This document shows, in pieces, positions 15,583 through 24,277 of a DNA stretch of 64,000 bases (positions within the stretch are counted from its first letter, which is position 1; every line of letters begins with the position of its first letter). The position numbers and the translations under genes were made by a program. Source of the stretch: Rhodobacter sp. (GTDB lineage Bacteria > Pseudomonadota > Alphaproteobacteria > Rhodobacterales > Rhodobacteraceae). The notes beneath the pieces were generated by a model. That model was given only the letters and a program-made list of their open reading frames with translations. It was not told the origin of the DNA and did no database searches. The stretch spans positions 708,001-772,000 of the forward strand of contig JACKKF010000013.1 in assembly GCA_020637555.1 (NCBI GenBank), in the 5' to 3' direction.

Positions 15583-18464
15583 TCCGCTGCCGGAAGGATG
15601 CGGCGCGACTGGCGGGCCTGGTCGGCGTATTCCTCTTGCCAGGCGCTGGGCCCGTTGGAGGGCGCGACCTGCACGGCCGTCACCTTGTATTCCGGGCAGT
15701 TCGTTGCCCAGTCCGAAAAGTCGGTGGTGACGACGTTGGCCTGCGTGTCGGGGTGGTGGAAGGTCGTATAGACCACCCCCGGCGCGACGCGGTCGGTGAT
15801 CGTCGCCTTCAGCGTGGTTTCCCCCGCGCGCGAGGCCAGGCGCACGAAATCCCCCTCGCGGATGCCGCGGTTCTCGGCGTCGTGGGGATGGATCTCGAGC
15901 AGGTCCTGGTCATGCCAGACCACGTTCTGCGTGCGCCGGGTCTGTGCGCCGACGTTATACTGGCTCAGGATCCGCCCGGTGGTCAGCAGCAGCGGGAAGC
16001 GCGGGCCGGTCCGCTCATCCGTCGCCACATATTCGGTGCGGATGAACTTGCCCTTGCCACGCACGAACCCGTTCACATGCATCGTCGGCGTGCCTTCGGG
16101 CGCCTTGTCGTTGCAGGGCCACTGGACCGATCCCATTTTCTCGATCAGGTCATAGCTGACACCGGCGAAGCTGGGGGTCAGCATCGCGATCTCGTCCATG
16201 ATCTGGCTGGGATGGGCGTAGTTCCAGTTCGCGCCCATGGCATTCGCCAGCATCTGGGTGATTTCCCAGTCGGCATAGCCGTTCTTCGGCGCCATCACCT
16301 TGCGCACCATGTTGATGCGGCGCTCGGCGTTGGTGAAGGTTCCGTCCTTCTCCAGGAAGGTCGAGCCGGGCAGGAAGACATGCGCGTAGTTCGCGGTTTC
16401 GTTCAGGAACAGGTCGTGGACGATCACGCATTCCATCGCCGCCAGACCGGCCGCGACATGATGGGTATCGGGGTCCGATTGCAGGATGTCCTCGCCCTGG
16501 CAATACAGCGCCTTGAAGCTGCCCTCGACGGCGGCATCCAGCATGTTGGGGATGCGCAGACCGGGTTCCGGGTCGATCTCGGTGCCCCAGACGCCCTGGA
16601 ACAGGGCGCGCACGTCGTCATTCTTGACGTGGCGATAGCCCGGCAGTTCATGCGGGAAGCTGCCCATGTCGCAGCTGCCCTGCACGTTGTTCTGGCCGCG
16701 CAGCGGGTTCACGCCGACACCGGCCCGGCCAATGTTGCCGGTCAGCATCGCCAGGTTGGCGATGCCGATGACCGTGGTCGATCCCTGGCTGTGCTCGGTC
16801 ACGCCGAGACCATAATAGATCGCCGCGTTGCCCCCGGTGGCATAGAGCCGCGCCGCCTGACGCAGCGTTTCGGCGGGCACGCCGGTATGGGCCTCGGTCG
16901 CCTCGGGGCTGTGGGCGGCGTCGCTGACGAATTCCGCATAGTCCTGGAACTCGTCCCAGTCGCAGCGTTCGCGGATGAAGGCCTCGTTGGCCAGCCCCTC
17001 GGTCACGATGACATGGGCCAGCGCGGTGACGACGGCCACGTTCGTGCCGGGCCGCAAGGCCAGGTGATGCGCGGCGCGGATATGGGCGCTGTCCTGCACC
17101 AGCTCGGTGCGGCGCGGGTCCACGACGATCAGCTTTGCCCCGCCGCGCAGGCGCTTTTTCAGGCGGCTGCCAAAGACCGGGTGGGCGTCCGTGGGATTGG
17201 CGCCGATGATCATCACGACATCGGCCTCGTCCACGGAATCGAAATCCTGCGTTCCGGCCGAGGTGCCAAAGGTCTGCCCCAGGCCATAGCCGGTCGGCGA
17301 ATGGCAGACGCGGGCGCAGGTGTCGGTGTTGTTGTTGCCGAACACCGCGCGGGTCAGCTTCTGCACCAGGAAGGTTTCCTCGTTCGTGCAGCGCGACGAG
17401 GTGATGACCCCGACCGATTGGCGCCCGTGTTCCGCGATCAGCCGCTTGAGCCGGGTCGCGGTGAAGCTGAGCGCCTCGTCCCAGTCGACCTCGCGCCAGG
17501 GATCGGTGATCGCCTCGCGGATCATCGGTTTCAGGATGCGGTCCTTGTGCGTGGCGTAGCCCCAGGCGAAACGGCCCTTGACGCAGCTGTGCCCGTGGTT
17601 CGCCTGCCCGCCCTTGTGCGGGACCATGCGGACCAGTTCGTCGCCGCGCATCTCGGCCTTGAAATTGCAGCCGACACCGCAATAGGCGCAGGTGGTGATG
17701 ACGCTGCGCGCCGGGGTGCCCAGTTCGACCACGGATTTCTCGACCAAGGTCGCCGTCGGGCAGGCCTGGACGCAGGCGCCGCAGCTCACGCAATCCGACG
17801 ACAGGAAGGTGTCGCCCTTCATCCCCGCCGAGACGCGGCTGTCCCAGCCCCGGCCCTCGATCGTCAGCGCGAAGGTGCCCTGCACCTCTTCGCAGGCGCG
17901 CACGCAGCGCGAGCAGACGATGCATTTCGACGGGTCATAATCGAAATAGGGGTTCGACTGATCCTTGGGCAGGAACTGCGGGTTGGCATGCCCGTTCTGG
18001 CGGGGGCGGAAATGGGTATCCACCGCGTCATAGCGGACATCGCGCAGCCCCACGGCGCCAGCCATGTCCTGCAATTCGCAATCGCCGTTGGCGGCGCAGG
18101 TCAGGCAGTCCAGCGGGTGGTCCGAGATGTAGAGCTCCATCACCCCCTTGCGCAGTTGTTGCAAGGTGTCGGTCTGGGTATGAACCTTCAGCCCCTCGGC
18201 CACGGGTGTGGTGCACGAGGCCGGGGTGCCGTTGCGCCCTTCGATCTGCACCAGACACAGGCGGCACGATCCAAAGGCCTCGACGCTGTCGGTGGCGCAA
18301 AGCTTGGGAATATCGATCCCCGCCAGCGCGGCAGCCCGCATGATCGAGGTTCCTTCGGGCACCGTCACCTCGAACCCGTCGATGGTGAGCGAGACCTGTC
18401 TGGTGGATTTCGACGCCGGGGTGCCATAGTCGCGGTCATCCCAGGGAATGATGAAGTCCTTCAT
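15579..18464 (-). CDS. fdsA: NAD-dependent formate dehydrogenase alpha subunit FdsA
   Basis: The 961-residue catalytic subunit oxidises formate to CO2 at a Mo-bisMGD centre. From the N-terminus: a [2Fe-2S] domain (Cys 56, 67, 70, 84), a His-Cys3 [4Fe-4S] region (HPLDCLTCAANGDC, 116-129), two ferredoxin clusters (CIVCSRCVRAC, 181-191; CVSCGACVQAC, 225-235), then the molybdopterin domain with its own cluster (CAYCGVGC, 259-266). The Mo ligand is a cysteine, C387 in RVCHSP, not selenocysteine; no in-frame TGA occurs. Length and domain order match FdsA of soluble formate dehydrogenases. Confidence 0.96.
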   Translation of the reverse strand: MKDFIIPWDDRDYGTPASKSTRQVSLTIDGFEVTVPEGTSIMRAAALAGIDIPKLCATDSVEAFGSCRLCLVQIEGRNGTPASCTTPVAEGLKVHTQTDTLQQLRKGVMELYISDHPLDCLTCAANGDCELQDMAGAVGLRDVRYDAVDTHFRPRQNGHANPQFLPKDQSNPYFDYDPSKCIVCSRCVRACEEVQGTFALTIEGRGWDSRVSAGMKGDTFLSSDCVSCGACVQACPTATLVEKSVVELGTPARSVITTCAYCGVGCNFKAEMRGDELVRMVPHKGGQANHGHSCVKGRFAWGYATHKDRILKPMIREAITDPWREVDWDEALSFTATRLKRLIAEHGRQSVGVITSSRCTNEETFLVQKLTRAVFGNNNTDTCARVCHSPTGYGLGQTFGTSAGTQDFDSVDEADVVMIIGANPTDAHPVFGSRLKKRLRGGAKLIVVDPRRTELVQDSAHIRAAHHLALRPGTNVAVVTALAHVIVTEGLANEAFIRERCDWDEFQDYAEFVSDAAHSPEATEAHTGVPAETLRQAARLYATGGNAAIYYGLGVTEHSQGSTTVIGIANLAMLTGNIGRAGVGVNPLRGQNNVQGSCDMGSFPHELPGYRHVKNDDVRALFQGVWGTEIDPEPGLRIPNMLDAAVEGSFKALYCQGEDILQSDPDTHHVAAGLAAMECVIVHDLFLNETANYAHVFLPGSTFLEKDGTFTNAERRINMVRKVMAPKNGYADWEITQMLANAMGANWNYAHPSQIMDEIAMLTPSFAGVSYDLIEKMGSVQWPCNDKAPEGTPTMHVNGFVRGKGKFIRTEYVATDERTGPRFPLLLTTGRILSQYNVGAQTRRTQNVVWHDQDLLEIHPHDAENRGIREGDFVRLASRAGETTLKATITDRVAPGVVYTTFHHPDTQANVVTTDFSDWATNCPEYKVTAVQVAPSNGPSAWQEEYADQARQSRRILPAAE

Positions 18465-18467
18465 GGG

Positions 18468-18677
18468 TTACTCCTTGTGCGCCTTGGCGTGGGCAACGAT
18501 GGCATTGGCGTGGCCGTGGCCCAGTCCGTGATCGGACTTGAGCAGGGCAACCACAGACATGTGGGGCTGGGATTTCAGCCCGTCGCGGGCAATGGCCAGC
18601 CAGTGATCCACGGGCTTGCCATAGGTCTTTTCGATCGACGGGAAGTACGACTCCGGGCCCTGAACGCGCGCGTTCAT
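18468..18677 (-). CDS. DUF4287 domain protein inside the fds operon
   Basis: This 69-residue protein matches the DUF4287 family: SYFPSIEKTYGKPVDHWL, then MSVVALLKSDHGLGHGHANAIVAH. It starts in an ATGA overlap with the fdsB stop and ends 3 bp before fdsA, so it must be co-transcribed and is translationally coupled. No function is established for the family as far as I know. Co-expression between beta and alpha subunits suggests a role in assembly or activity of formate dehydrogenase. Confidence 0.85.
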   Translation of the reverse strand: MNARVQGPESYFPSIEKTYGKPVDHWLAIARDGLKSQPHMSVVALLKSDHGLGHGHANAIVAHAKAHKE

Positions 18678-20200
18678 TCCGCGGCCTCGCGGGCACGGGC
18701 GAAATCGTCGGGGAAATGCGTGACCGCCGACATCACGGGATAGGGGGTGAACCCGCCCAGCGCGCACAGCGATCCGGCTTTCATGGTGTTGCACAGATCG
18801 GTCAGCAGCGGCAGCGCCGAGGCATCCCCCGCGGCCACCCGGTCCAGCGTTTCCACGCCCCGCACCGCGCCGATCCGGCAGGGCGTGCACTTGCCGCAGC
18901 TTTCGATGGCACAGAATTCCATCGCGAACCGCGCCATCGCCAGCATGTCCAGGCTGTCATCCGCGACGGTCAGGCCGGCGTGGCCGATCAGCCCGTCCTT
19001 GGCGGCGAAATCCTCGTAGGTGAAGGGCGTGTCGAACAGCGCCGGCGGGAACCAGGCGCCCAGCGGGCCGCCCACCTGCACCGCCTTGACCGGACGCCCC
19101 GAGGCCGTGCCGCCGCCGATGTCGTTCACGATCTCGCCCAGGCTGAGGCCAAAGGCCGCTTCGAACAGGCCGCCATGCTTGACGTTGCCGGCCAGTTGCA
19201 GCGCCATCGTGCCGCGCGACCGGCCCAGCCCGAAGTCCTGATAAAAGGCCGCGCCCTTGTCCAGGATGACCGGGACCGAGGCCAGCGAGATCACGTTGTT
19301 CACCACCGTCGGCTGGCCCATGAACCCCTGCAACGCGGGCAGCGGCGGTTTGGCCCGGACAACGCCACGCTTGCCTTCCAACGAGTTCAGCAGGCTGGTT
19401 TCCTCGCCGCAGACATAGGCGCCCGCGCCGACGCGGACCTCCATGTCAAAGGCGTGATCCGATCCCAGCACCCGCGCACCCAGGACACCGGCCGCGCGCG
19501 CCACGGCGATCGCCTGGCGCATCATCTCGATCGCGACAGGATATTCCGACCGGGTATAGACATAGCCCCGGGTGGCACCGACCGCGATGCCGGCGATGGC
19601 CATGCCCTCGATCAGGGTCAGCGGGTCGCCCTCCATCAGCATCCGGTCGGCGAAGGTCGCGCTGTCGCCCTCGTCGGCGTTGCAGACGATGTATTTCTGC
19701 GCCGCCGGGGCGTCATGCACCGTCTTCCACTTGATCCCGGTGGGGAAGCCCGCGCCGCCCCGGCCCCTGAGGCCGGACTCCGTCACCTCCTGAACCACCT
19801 GGGCGGGGGTCATGGTGAGCGCGCGCTTCAATCCGCGCAGTCCGCCGTGGGCTTCGTAATCGGCCAGCGACAGGGGGTCGGTCACGCCGACGCGGGCAAA
19901 GGTCAGGCGGGTCTGGCGGGCCATCCACGGCAGGGCCTCGGTCAGGCCCAGTGCCCGGGTGTGGCCCTCGGGGTTGTCGAACAGCGCGGGCACGTCGGCC
20001 GGGGTCATCGGCCCGAAGGCCATGCGGCCCGCGTCGGTTTCCAGTTCGACCAGCGGCTCAAGCCAGACCATCCCGCGCGAGCCGTTGCGAACCAGCGTCA
20101 GGTCCAGGCCGCGCCGGTCGGCCTCGGCCCGGATCGCGGCGGCGACGTCGTCGGCGCCCAGGGCGACAGCGGCGGAATCCAGGGGAACATAGAGTTTCAT
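18674..20200 (-). CDS. fdsB: Formate dehydrogenase beta subunit FdsB (NADH:FMN module)
   Basis: The 508-residue protein is the diaphorase subunit, homologous to NuoF with an N-terminal thioredoxin-like extension. The NAD/FMN-binding motif GRGGAGFPTG is at 146-155, a second Gly-rich GAGAYVCGEETSL near 265, and the [4Fe-4S] ligands in ESCGKCTPCR near 430 plus a later CNTMKAGSLC. It passes electrons from FdsA/FdsG to NAD+. The start at 20200 overlaps the fdsG stop; the open frame beyond is a shadow. Confidence 0.94.
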   Translation of the reverse strand: MKLYVPLDSAAVALGADDVAAAIRAEADRRGLDLTLVRNGSRGMVWLEPLVELETDAGRMAFGPMTPADVPALFDNPEGHTRALGLTEALPWMARQTRLTFARVGVTDPLSLADYEAHGGLRGLKRALTMTPAQVVQEVTESGLRGRGGAGFPTGIKWKTVHDAPAAQKYIVCNADEGDSATFADRMLMEGDPLTLIEGMAIAGIAVGATRGYVYTRSEYPVAIEMMRQAIAVARAAGVLGARVLGSDHAFDMEVRVGAGAYVCGEETSLLNSLEGKRGVVRAKPPLPALQGFMGQPTVVNNVISLASVPVILDKGAAFYQDFGLGRSRGTMALQLAGNVKHGGLFEAAFGLSLGEIVNDIGGGTASGRPVKAVQVGGPLGAWFPPALFDTPFTYEDFAAKDGLIGHAGLTVADDSLDMLAMARFAMEFCAIESCGKCTPCRIGAVRGVETLDRVAAGDASALPLLTDLCNTMKAGSLCALGGFTPYPVMSAVTHFPDDFARAREAAE

Positions 20201-20679
20201 CACCGCACCTCTTCCAGGATCGCGTCCAGTTTCGCCGCGTCGGCGCGGCCCACCAGCTTGCCGTTCACCATCGCCGCAGGTCCGCAGGCGCACAGCCCCA
20301 GGCAGAACACGGGTTCCAGCGTCACGGTGCCGTTGGCGGTGGTTTCGTGCCAGTCGATCCCCAGCTTTTCGCGGGCGTGATCGGCCAACGCGTCGGCGCC
20401 GACCGATTGGCAGGCCTCGGCGCGGCACAGCTTCAGCACGGTGCGCCCGGCGGGCTCGGTGCGGAAATCGTGATAGAAGGACATCACGCCATGGGCTTCA
20501 GCCCGGCTGATCGCCTGATCCTGCGCGATGATGGGCAGCGCGGCCTCGGGGACGTGGCCAAAGGCCGCCTGAACCGCGTGAAGGATCGGCAGCAGCGCGC
20601 CCTCCATTCCACGATGCGCTTCGAGGATCTCGTGCAGGGTCTGCGTCTGGGCAGCGCCAAGGGACGGGGTGGCTGACAT
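20200..20679 (-). CDS. fdsG: Formate dehydrogenase gamma subunit FdsG ([2Fe-2S])
   Basis: This 159-residue NuoE-like subunit carries a thioredoxin-fold [2Fe-2S] cluster with ligands in CRAEAC and CLGLCACG. It forms the NADH-oxidising module with FdsB. ATG 20679 has GGAG 8 bases upstream; a longer frame to 20733 would use part of the promoter and is less likely. It is the first gene of fdsG-fdsB-DUF4287-fdsA-fdhD-fdsD. Confidence 0.93.
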   Translation of the reverse strand: MSATPSLGAAQTQTLHEILEAHRGMEGALLPILHAVQAAFGHVPEAALPIIAQDQAISRAEAHGVMSFYHDFRTEPAGRTVLKLCRAEACQSVGADALADHAREKLGIDWHETTANGTVTLEPVFCLGLCACGPAAMVNGKLVGRADAAKLDAILEEVR

Positions 20680-20720
20680 CTGGCTTCTCCGATCGGTTGG
20701 CGCCGGGGTAATCCCATGGC

Positions 20721-20731
20721 GATTGACAATC
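20721..20731. promoter_or_regulatory. Short palindrome in fds promoter
   Basis: GATTG-A-CAATC is a perfect 11 bp palindrome between the larger operator and the fdsG start. It could be a second contact site for the LysR regulator, which often binds a recognition and an activation site. Seen directly; the role is inferred. Confidence 0.35.
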
Positions 20732-20750
20732 AAATTATGTTTTCCGTGGT

Positions 20751-20771
20751 TTGATAGAGTGTATCTATCAA
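20751..20771. promoter_or_regulatory. Probable LysR operator of the fds operon
   Basis: A perfect inverted repeat, arms TTGATAGA and TCTATCAA with a 5 bp centre GTGTA, lies 72 bp upstream of fdsG and 7 bp after the stop of the LysR gene. It contains an ATAGA-N5-TCTAT core with T-N11-A type symmetry expected for LysR-type regulators. Inferred to be bound by the adjacent regulator for formate-responsive control. Confidence 0.65.
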
Positions 20772-20777
20772 CGCGGT

Positions 20778-21656
20778 TCAGGCCAGACTTTCCACAAAGG
20801 CATCCAGCAACAAGGTGCGGCGACCGACCGGCGGCAGGATGAAAGCGACATTCGCGATGCCCGCGACCCCGCCGGTCAGGGGAATGCAGGCCAGGCCGCG
20901 CCCTTCGGCAAAGAAGGCCGCGGTGCGCGCAGGCAGGATCGTGGCGGTGTGTTTCTCGGTCACATGGCTGACCAGGGCGACGATGGAACTGCTTTCGATT
21001 CGCGGCGAGGCGACGATGCCCACCTTGGCCAGGTTGCGGTCGATGATCCGCCGGTTCTGCATGTCGGGCGTCAGCAGGCCCAGTTCGAACCCGCCAAGAT
21101 CGGCCCAGGTCAGTGTCGCCGGCAAATCGGGGTCGGCTGGCGTCACCAGGGCGTAATTCTCCTCATACAGCAGCAGGGTCTTGAACCCGGGCAGCCGGTC
21201 GCGGGGGTTGTCGGCGGTGGCATAGCTGAGCCCGGCGTCGATTTCGAAATCGGCCAGGCGTTCCAGGATCTCGTGGCTGTTCAGCGACGCGATCCTGAGC
21301 CGCACGCCCGGATGATCGTCCAGAAAGGGCCGCGTCAGATCGTGCACGGCGGCCAGCGCCGTCGGGATGACCCCCAGTCTGAGCGTGCCCGACAACCCCT
21401 CGCGCGCGACCTTCACATCGGATTTCAGCGCCCGGGCTTCGGCCACGATGGCCTTGGCCCGGGCAAGGACACGCTCGCCTTCCGGTGTCAGGCCGATGAA
21501 CCGCGCCCCGCGTTGCACAAGCTGCACGCCGAGGTGCTCCTCAAGCGACTTGATCGCGGAACTCAGGGTCGGTTGGGTCACATGGCAGGCCTCGGCCGCG
21601 CGGCCGAAATGGCGTTCGCGGGCCAGGGCGATGAGCATTTCCAGCTTGTCGATCAT
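20778..21656 (-). CDS. LysR-family regulator of formate dehydrogenase
   Basis: This 292-residue LysR-type regulator has an N-terminal winged HTH (residues 3-60; HFGRAAEACHVTQPTLSSAIKSLEEHLG) and a C-terminal effector-binding domain from about 90. It sits directly upstream of fdsG in the same direction, as FdsR-type regulators often do. A perfect palindrome between the two genes is the likely target. Formate as effector is inference from context. Confidence 0.88.
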   Translation of the reverse strand: MIDKLEMLIALARERHFGRAAEACHVTQPTLSSAIKSLEEHLGVQLVQRGARFIGLTPEGERVLARAKAIVAEARALKSDVKVAREGLSGTLRLGVIPTALAAVHDLTRPFLDDHPGVRLRIASLNSHEILERLADFEIDAGLSYATADNPRDRLPGFKTLLLYEENYALVTPADPDLPATLTWADLGGFELGLLTPDMQNRRIIDRNLAKVGIVASPRIESSSIVALVSHVTEKHTATILPARTAAFFAEGRGLACIPLTGGVAGIANVAFILPPVGRRTLLLDAFVESLA

Positions 21657-21695
21657 GACGCCAGAGTGCCGCGTTTCCCGCCCGGGCGGAAGGGG

Positions 21696-22778
21696 TCAGT
21701 GACCGATGTCCTCGGGCGCGACGGCGACGGTCTTGATGACCGCGTGGCAGGCCACGCCGGGGGCAAGCCCCAGCGCCTGCGCCGACCGCTGCGTGACCCG
21801 GGCCAGCAGCCGCCCGGCGGCGCTGTCCAGGGACACGATGGCCCCGGGGCCGCCGCCCGGGCGGACCTCGTGCACCATGGCGGGCAAGATGTTAAGCGCG
21901 GACAGACCAACGGGGCGTTCGCGCGACAGGATCACGTCATGCGCGGCGATCCGCAGGCGCAGCACGGTGCCGGGCGTCTGTGGCACGCGGGGCAGGAACA
22001 GCGGCAGCCCGCCGGCCGACAGCTCGCTGAGCCCGTCGTCATGGTGGCGCACCACACGCGCCTCAAGCACCGCGCCCGCTGCCCGTGCGCCCAGGGGCGT
22101 CACGCCGGGATCGCCCAGAACCTCGGTCGCGGGGCCCTGGCGGATGACGCGTCCGCCGTCCAGAACAACCACCGTGGTGGCAAGGCGCGCGACCTCGGCG
22201 GCGGAATGGCTGACATAAAGGATCGGCACCCGCGTCGCATCGCGCAGGCGTTCGAAATAAGGCAGGATTTCCGCTTTGCGAGCCTCATCCAGCGCGGCGA
22301 GGGGTTCGTCGGCCAGGATCAGCCCGGGCGCGGCCAGCAAGGCCCGGCCAATCGCCACGCGCTGTTTCTCGCCGCCCGACAGCGCGGCGGGACGCCTGTC
22401 CAGAAGCGCGCCGATGCCCAGCATCTCGACCACCTGCGCCAGATCCGCGCGCGGGCCGACCCGGGCTGCGAACCAGCGGCCGTAAAGCAGGTTCTGGCGC
22501 ACGCTCAGATGCGGGAACAGCCGGCCCTCTTGAAACACATAGCCCAGGCGCCGGCGGTGCGGCGGCAGGCAGAGGCCGCGATCGCTGTCGAACAGCACCC
22601 GGTCATCGACCGCGATGCGGCCGGCATCGGGACGGATCAGCCCGGCCAGCGCATTCACAAGGGTCGTCTTGCCCGAGCCCGAGCGCCCGAACAGAACGGT
22701 GATGCCGGGCGGGGCCTCGAACCGGGCATCCAGGGTGAAATCGCCCTGACGGTGCTGCAACCGGACCGACAGTGTCAT
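21696..22778 (-). CDS. modC: Molybdate ABC transporter ATPase ModC
   Basis: The 360-residue ATPase drives molybdate import. It has Walker A (GRSGSGKTT near 31-39), the signature LSGGEKQR near 130, Walker B LILADEP near 153 and a C-terminal TOBE domain (SALNILPAMVHEV onward) that binds molybdate in the family. The preferred ATG at 22778 overlaps the modB stop by 4 bp; the upstream open frame is antisense to modB features and is rejected. Confidence 0.93.
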   Translation of the reverse strand: MTLSVRLQHRQGDFTLDARFEAPPGITVLFGRSGSGKTTLVNALAGLIRPDAGRIAVDDRVLFDSDRGLCLPPHRRRLGYVFQEGRLFPHLSVRQNLLYGRWFAARVGPRADLAQVVEMLGIGALLDRRPAALSGGEKQRVAIGRALLAAPGLILADEPLAALDEARKAEILPYFERLRDATRVPILYVSHSAAEVARLATTVVVLDGGRVIRQGPATEVLGDPGVTPLGARAAGAVLEARVVRHHDDGLSELSAGGLPLFLPRVPQTPGTVLRLRIAAHDVILSRERPVGLSALNILPAMVHEVRPGGGPGAIVSLDSAAGRLLARVTQRSAQALGLAPGVACHAVIKTVAVAPEDIGH

Positions 22779-23470
22779 GCGCCGCCCACCCGCTTTGCCA
22801 CCCGTCGCGCCAGCCATTCGGACAGGACCAGCGCCCCCATGGCAATCCCGATCGAGACCACGACCAGCCTCAGCGCCGAGGCTTCGCCCCCCGGCACCTG
22901 AAGGAACGCATAGATGGCCGAAGGCAGGGTCTGGGTCTGCCCGGGGATGTTCGATACAAAGGTGATCGTCGCGCCGAATTCGCCCATCGCCTTGGCAAAG
23001 GCCAGCACCGCGCCGGCCAGAACGCCGGGCAGGATCAGCGGCAGCGTCACCGTGACGAAAACCCAGGGGCGCGAGGCCCCCAGCGTGGCGGCGGCCTGTT
23101 CCAGTCGGGGGTCAACCGCGTCGATCGACAGGCGGATGGCGCGCACCATCAGCGGAAACCCCATGACGCCCGCCGCCAACGCCGCGCCGGTCCAGCGGAA
23201 GGCAAAGACCACGCCCAGGTCCTGCAGCAGCCCGCCCAGGGGCGCGCGCGTGCCAAAGGTCAGCAACAGCAGATAGCCGGTGACGACCGGCGGCAGGATC
23301 AACGGCAGGTGCACCAGGCCGTTCAGCAGCGCCTTGCCGGGGAAGGTCCAGCGCGCCAGGGCATGCGCGCACAGAATGCCCAGCGGCAGCGCGATCAGCG
23401 TGGCCCAGACCGAGACCTTGAGCGACAGGGCCACGGCACGCCATTCGTCAGGTCCCAGCCAGCTTGTCAT
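22775..23470 (-). CDS. modB: Molybdate ABC transporter permease ModB
   Basis: This 231-residue permease has five to six membrane helices and the ABC permease EAA-type loop (EQAAATLGASRPWVFVTVTLPLILPG, about 135-160). Conserved start LKVSVWATLIALPLGI is typical of ModB. Its start overlaps the modA stop and its end overlaps modC, in the order modA-B-C. Confidence 0.93.
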   Translation of the reverse strand: MTSWLGPDEWRAVALSLKVSVWATLIALPLGILCAHALARWTFPGKALLNGLVHLPLILPPVVTGYLLLLTFGTRAPLGGLLQDLGVVFAFRWTGAALAAGVMGFPLMVRAIRLSIDAVDPRLEQAAATLGASRPWVFVTVTLPLILPGVLAGAVLAFAKAMGEFGATITFVSNIPGQTQTLPSAIYAFLQVPGGEASALRLVVVSIGIAMGALVLSEWLARRVAKRVGGA

Positions 23471-24216
23471 CAGGGGGTTGTGAACCCCTGCGCGACAAAG
23501 ATCGCGCGGGCTTCGGGCGTTTGCAGCCAGGTCAGGAAATCCCGGGCGGCCTGTGGTTGTGCGGCCTGGGCGGTGACGGCGGCCGGATAGGTGATGGCGG
23601 GATGCGTCCCAGGGGGAAAGGTGCCGATGACATGGACGCGGGGGTCCGCCAGGGCATCGGTGGCATAGGTGATCCCCAGCGGGGCCTCGCCGGTGGCGAC
23701 AAGGGCCAGCGCCGCGCGCACGTTGTCGGTCTGTGCGACCATCGGTTCGACCCTGTCCCAGAGGCCCAGCGACTCCAGCGCCGCCTTGCCATAGATGCCG
23801 GCGGGCACGGCCTGCACCAGGGCCATCGCCAGGTGGCCGCCGTTCAGCAAGCCGGGCAGGTCCAGCGTCGCGTCCAGCGTGACCGGTTCGGCGGTGCCAT
23901 CGGCGATCAGCACCAGCGTGTTGCCCAGCAGGTCGATGCGGCTGGCGCTGTCGATCATCCCGCCGGTTTCCAGCGCATCCATCCAGGCCTCGTTCGCCGA
24001 GACGAACAGATCGGCCGGCGCGCCCTGTTCGATCTGCCGCGCCAGCGCCGACGAGCCGGCAAAGGCCAGAACGGCGTGATCGCCTGTCCGGGCCTCATAG
24101 GCGGCGGCCGCCCGGGTCAGGGCATCGGTCAGACTGGCGGCGGCGAATACGGTGATGTCACGCGCCTGCGCGGTGGCAGGCAGCACGGCGAGGGCCAGGA
24201 TCAGGGCGCGGATCAT
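23470..24216 (-). CDS. modA: Molybdate-binding periplasmic protein ModA
   Basis: The 248-residue protein has a Sec signal peptide (ending near ATAQA) and the ModA ligand loops AAASLTDAL and FAGSSALARQIEQGAPADLFVSA, whose Ser residues bind the oxyanion. It delivers molybdate to ModBC. ATG 24216 follows a GGAGC-like sequence; the longer open frame runs through the operator and is rejected. A strong palindrome lies just upstream. Confidence 0.93.
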   Translation of the reverse strand: MIRALILALAVLPATAQARDITVFAAASLTDALTRAAAAYEARTGDHAVLAFAGSSALARQIEQGAPADLFVSANEAWMDALETGGMIDSASRIDLLGNTLVLIADGTAEPVTLDATLDLPGLLNGGHLAMALVQAVPAGIYGKAALESLGLWDRVEPMVAQTDNVRAALALVATGEAPLGITYATDALADPRVHVIGTFPPGTHPAITYPAAVTAQAAQPQAARDFLTWLQTPEARAIFVAQGFTTP

Positions 24217-24229
24217 CGGGGCTCCGTAG

Positions 24230-24251
24230 GATATGTTCGGTTGAACATATC
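24230..24251. promoter_or_regulatory. Probable molybdate-responsive (Mo-box-like) operator of modABC
   Basis: A perfect inverted repeat with 9 bp arms GATATGTTC and GAACATATC around the spacer GGTT lies 14 bp upstream of the modA ATG. It overlaps where a promoter or ribosome-binding region would be, consistent with repression. The ModE-like regulator encoded next door is the obvious candidate to bind it. The sequence differs from the E. coli ModE consensus, so identity is inferred from place and symmetry. Confidence 0.6.
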
Positions 24252-24277
24252 GCAAGCGGCCGCGCGTCGTGCAAGCG

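Noticed and set aside
15579..18464. Possible selenocysteine formate dehydrogenase
   Set aside because: The Mo-ligand position is a Cys codon and there is no in-frame TGA or SECIS-like need.
15636..18743. A 1035-residue plus-strand open frame
   Set aside because: It is the antisense shadow of fdsA.
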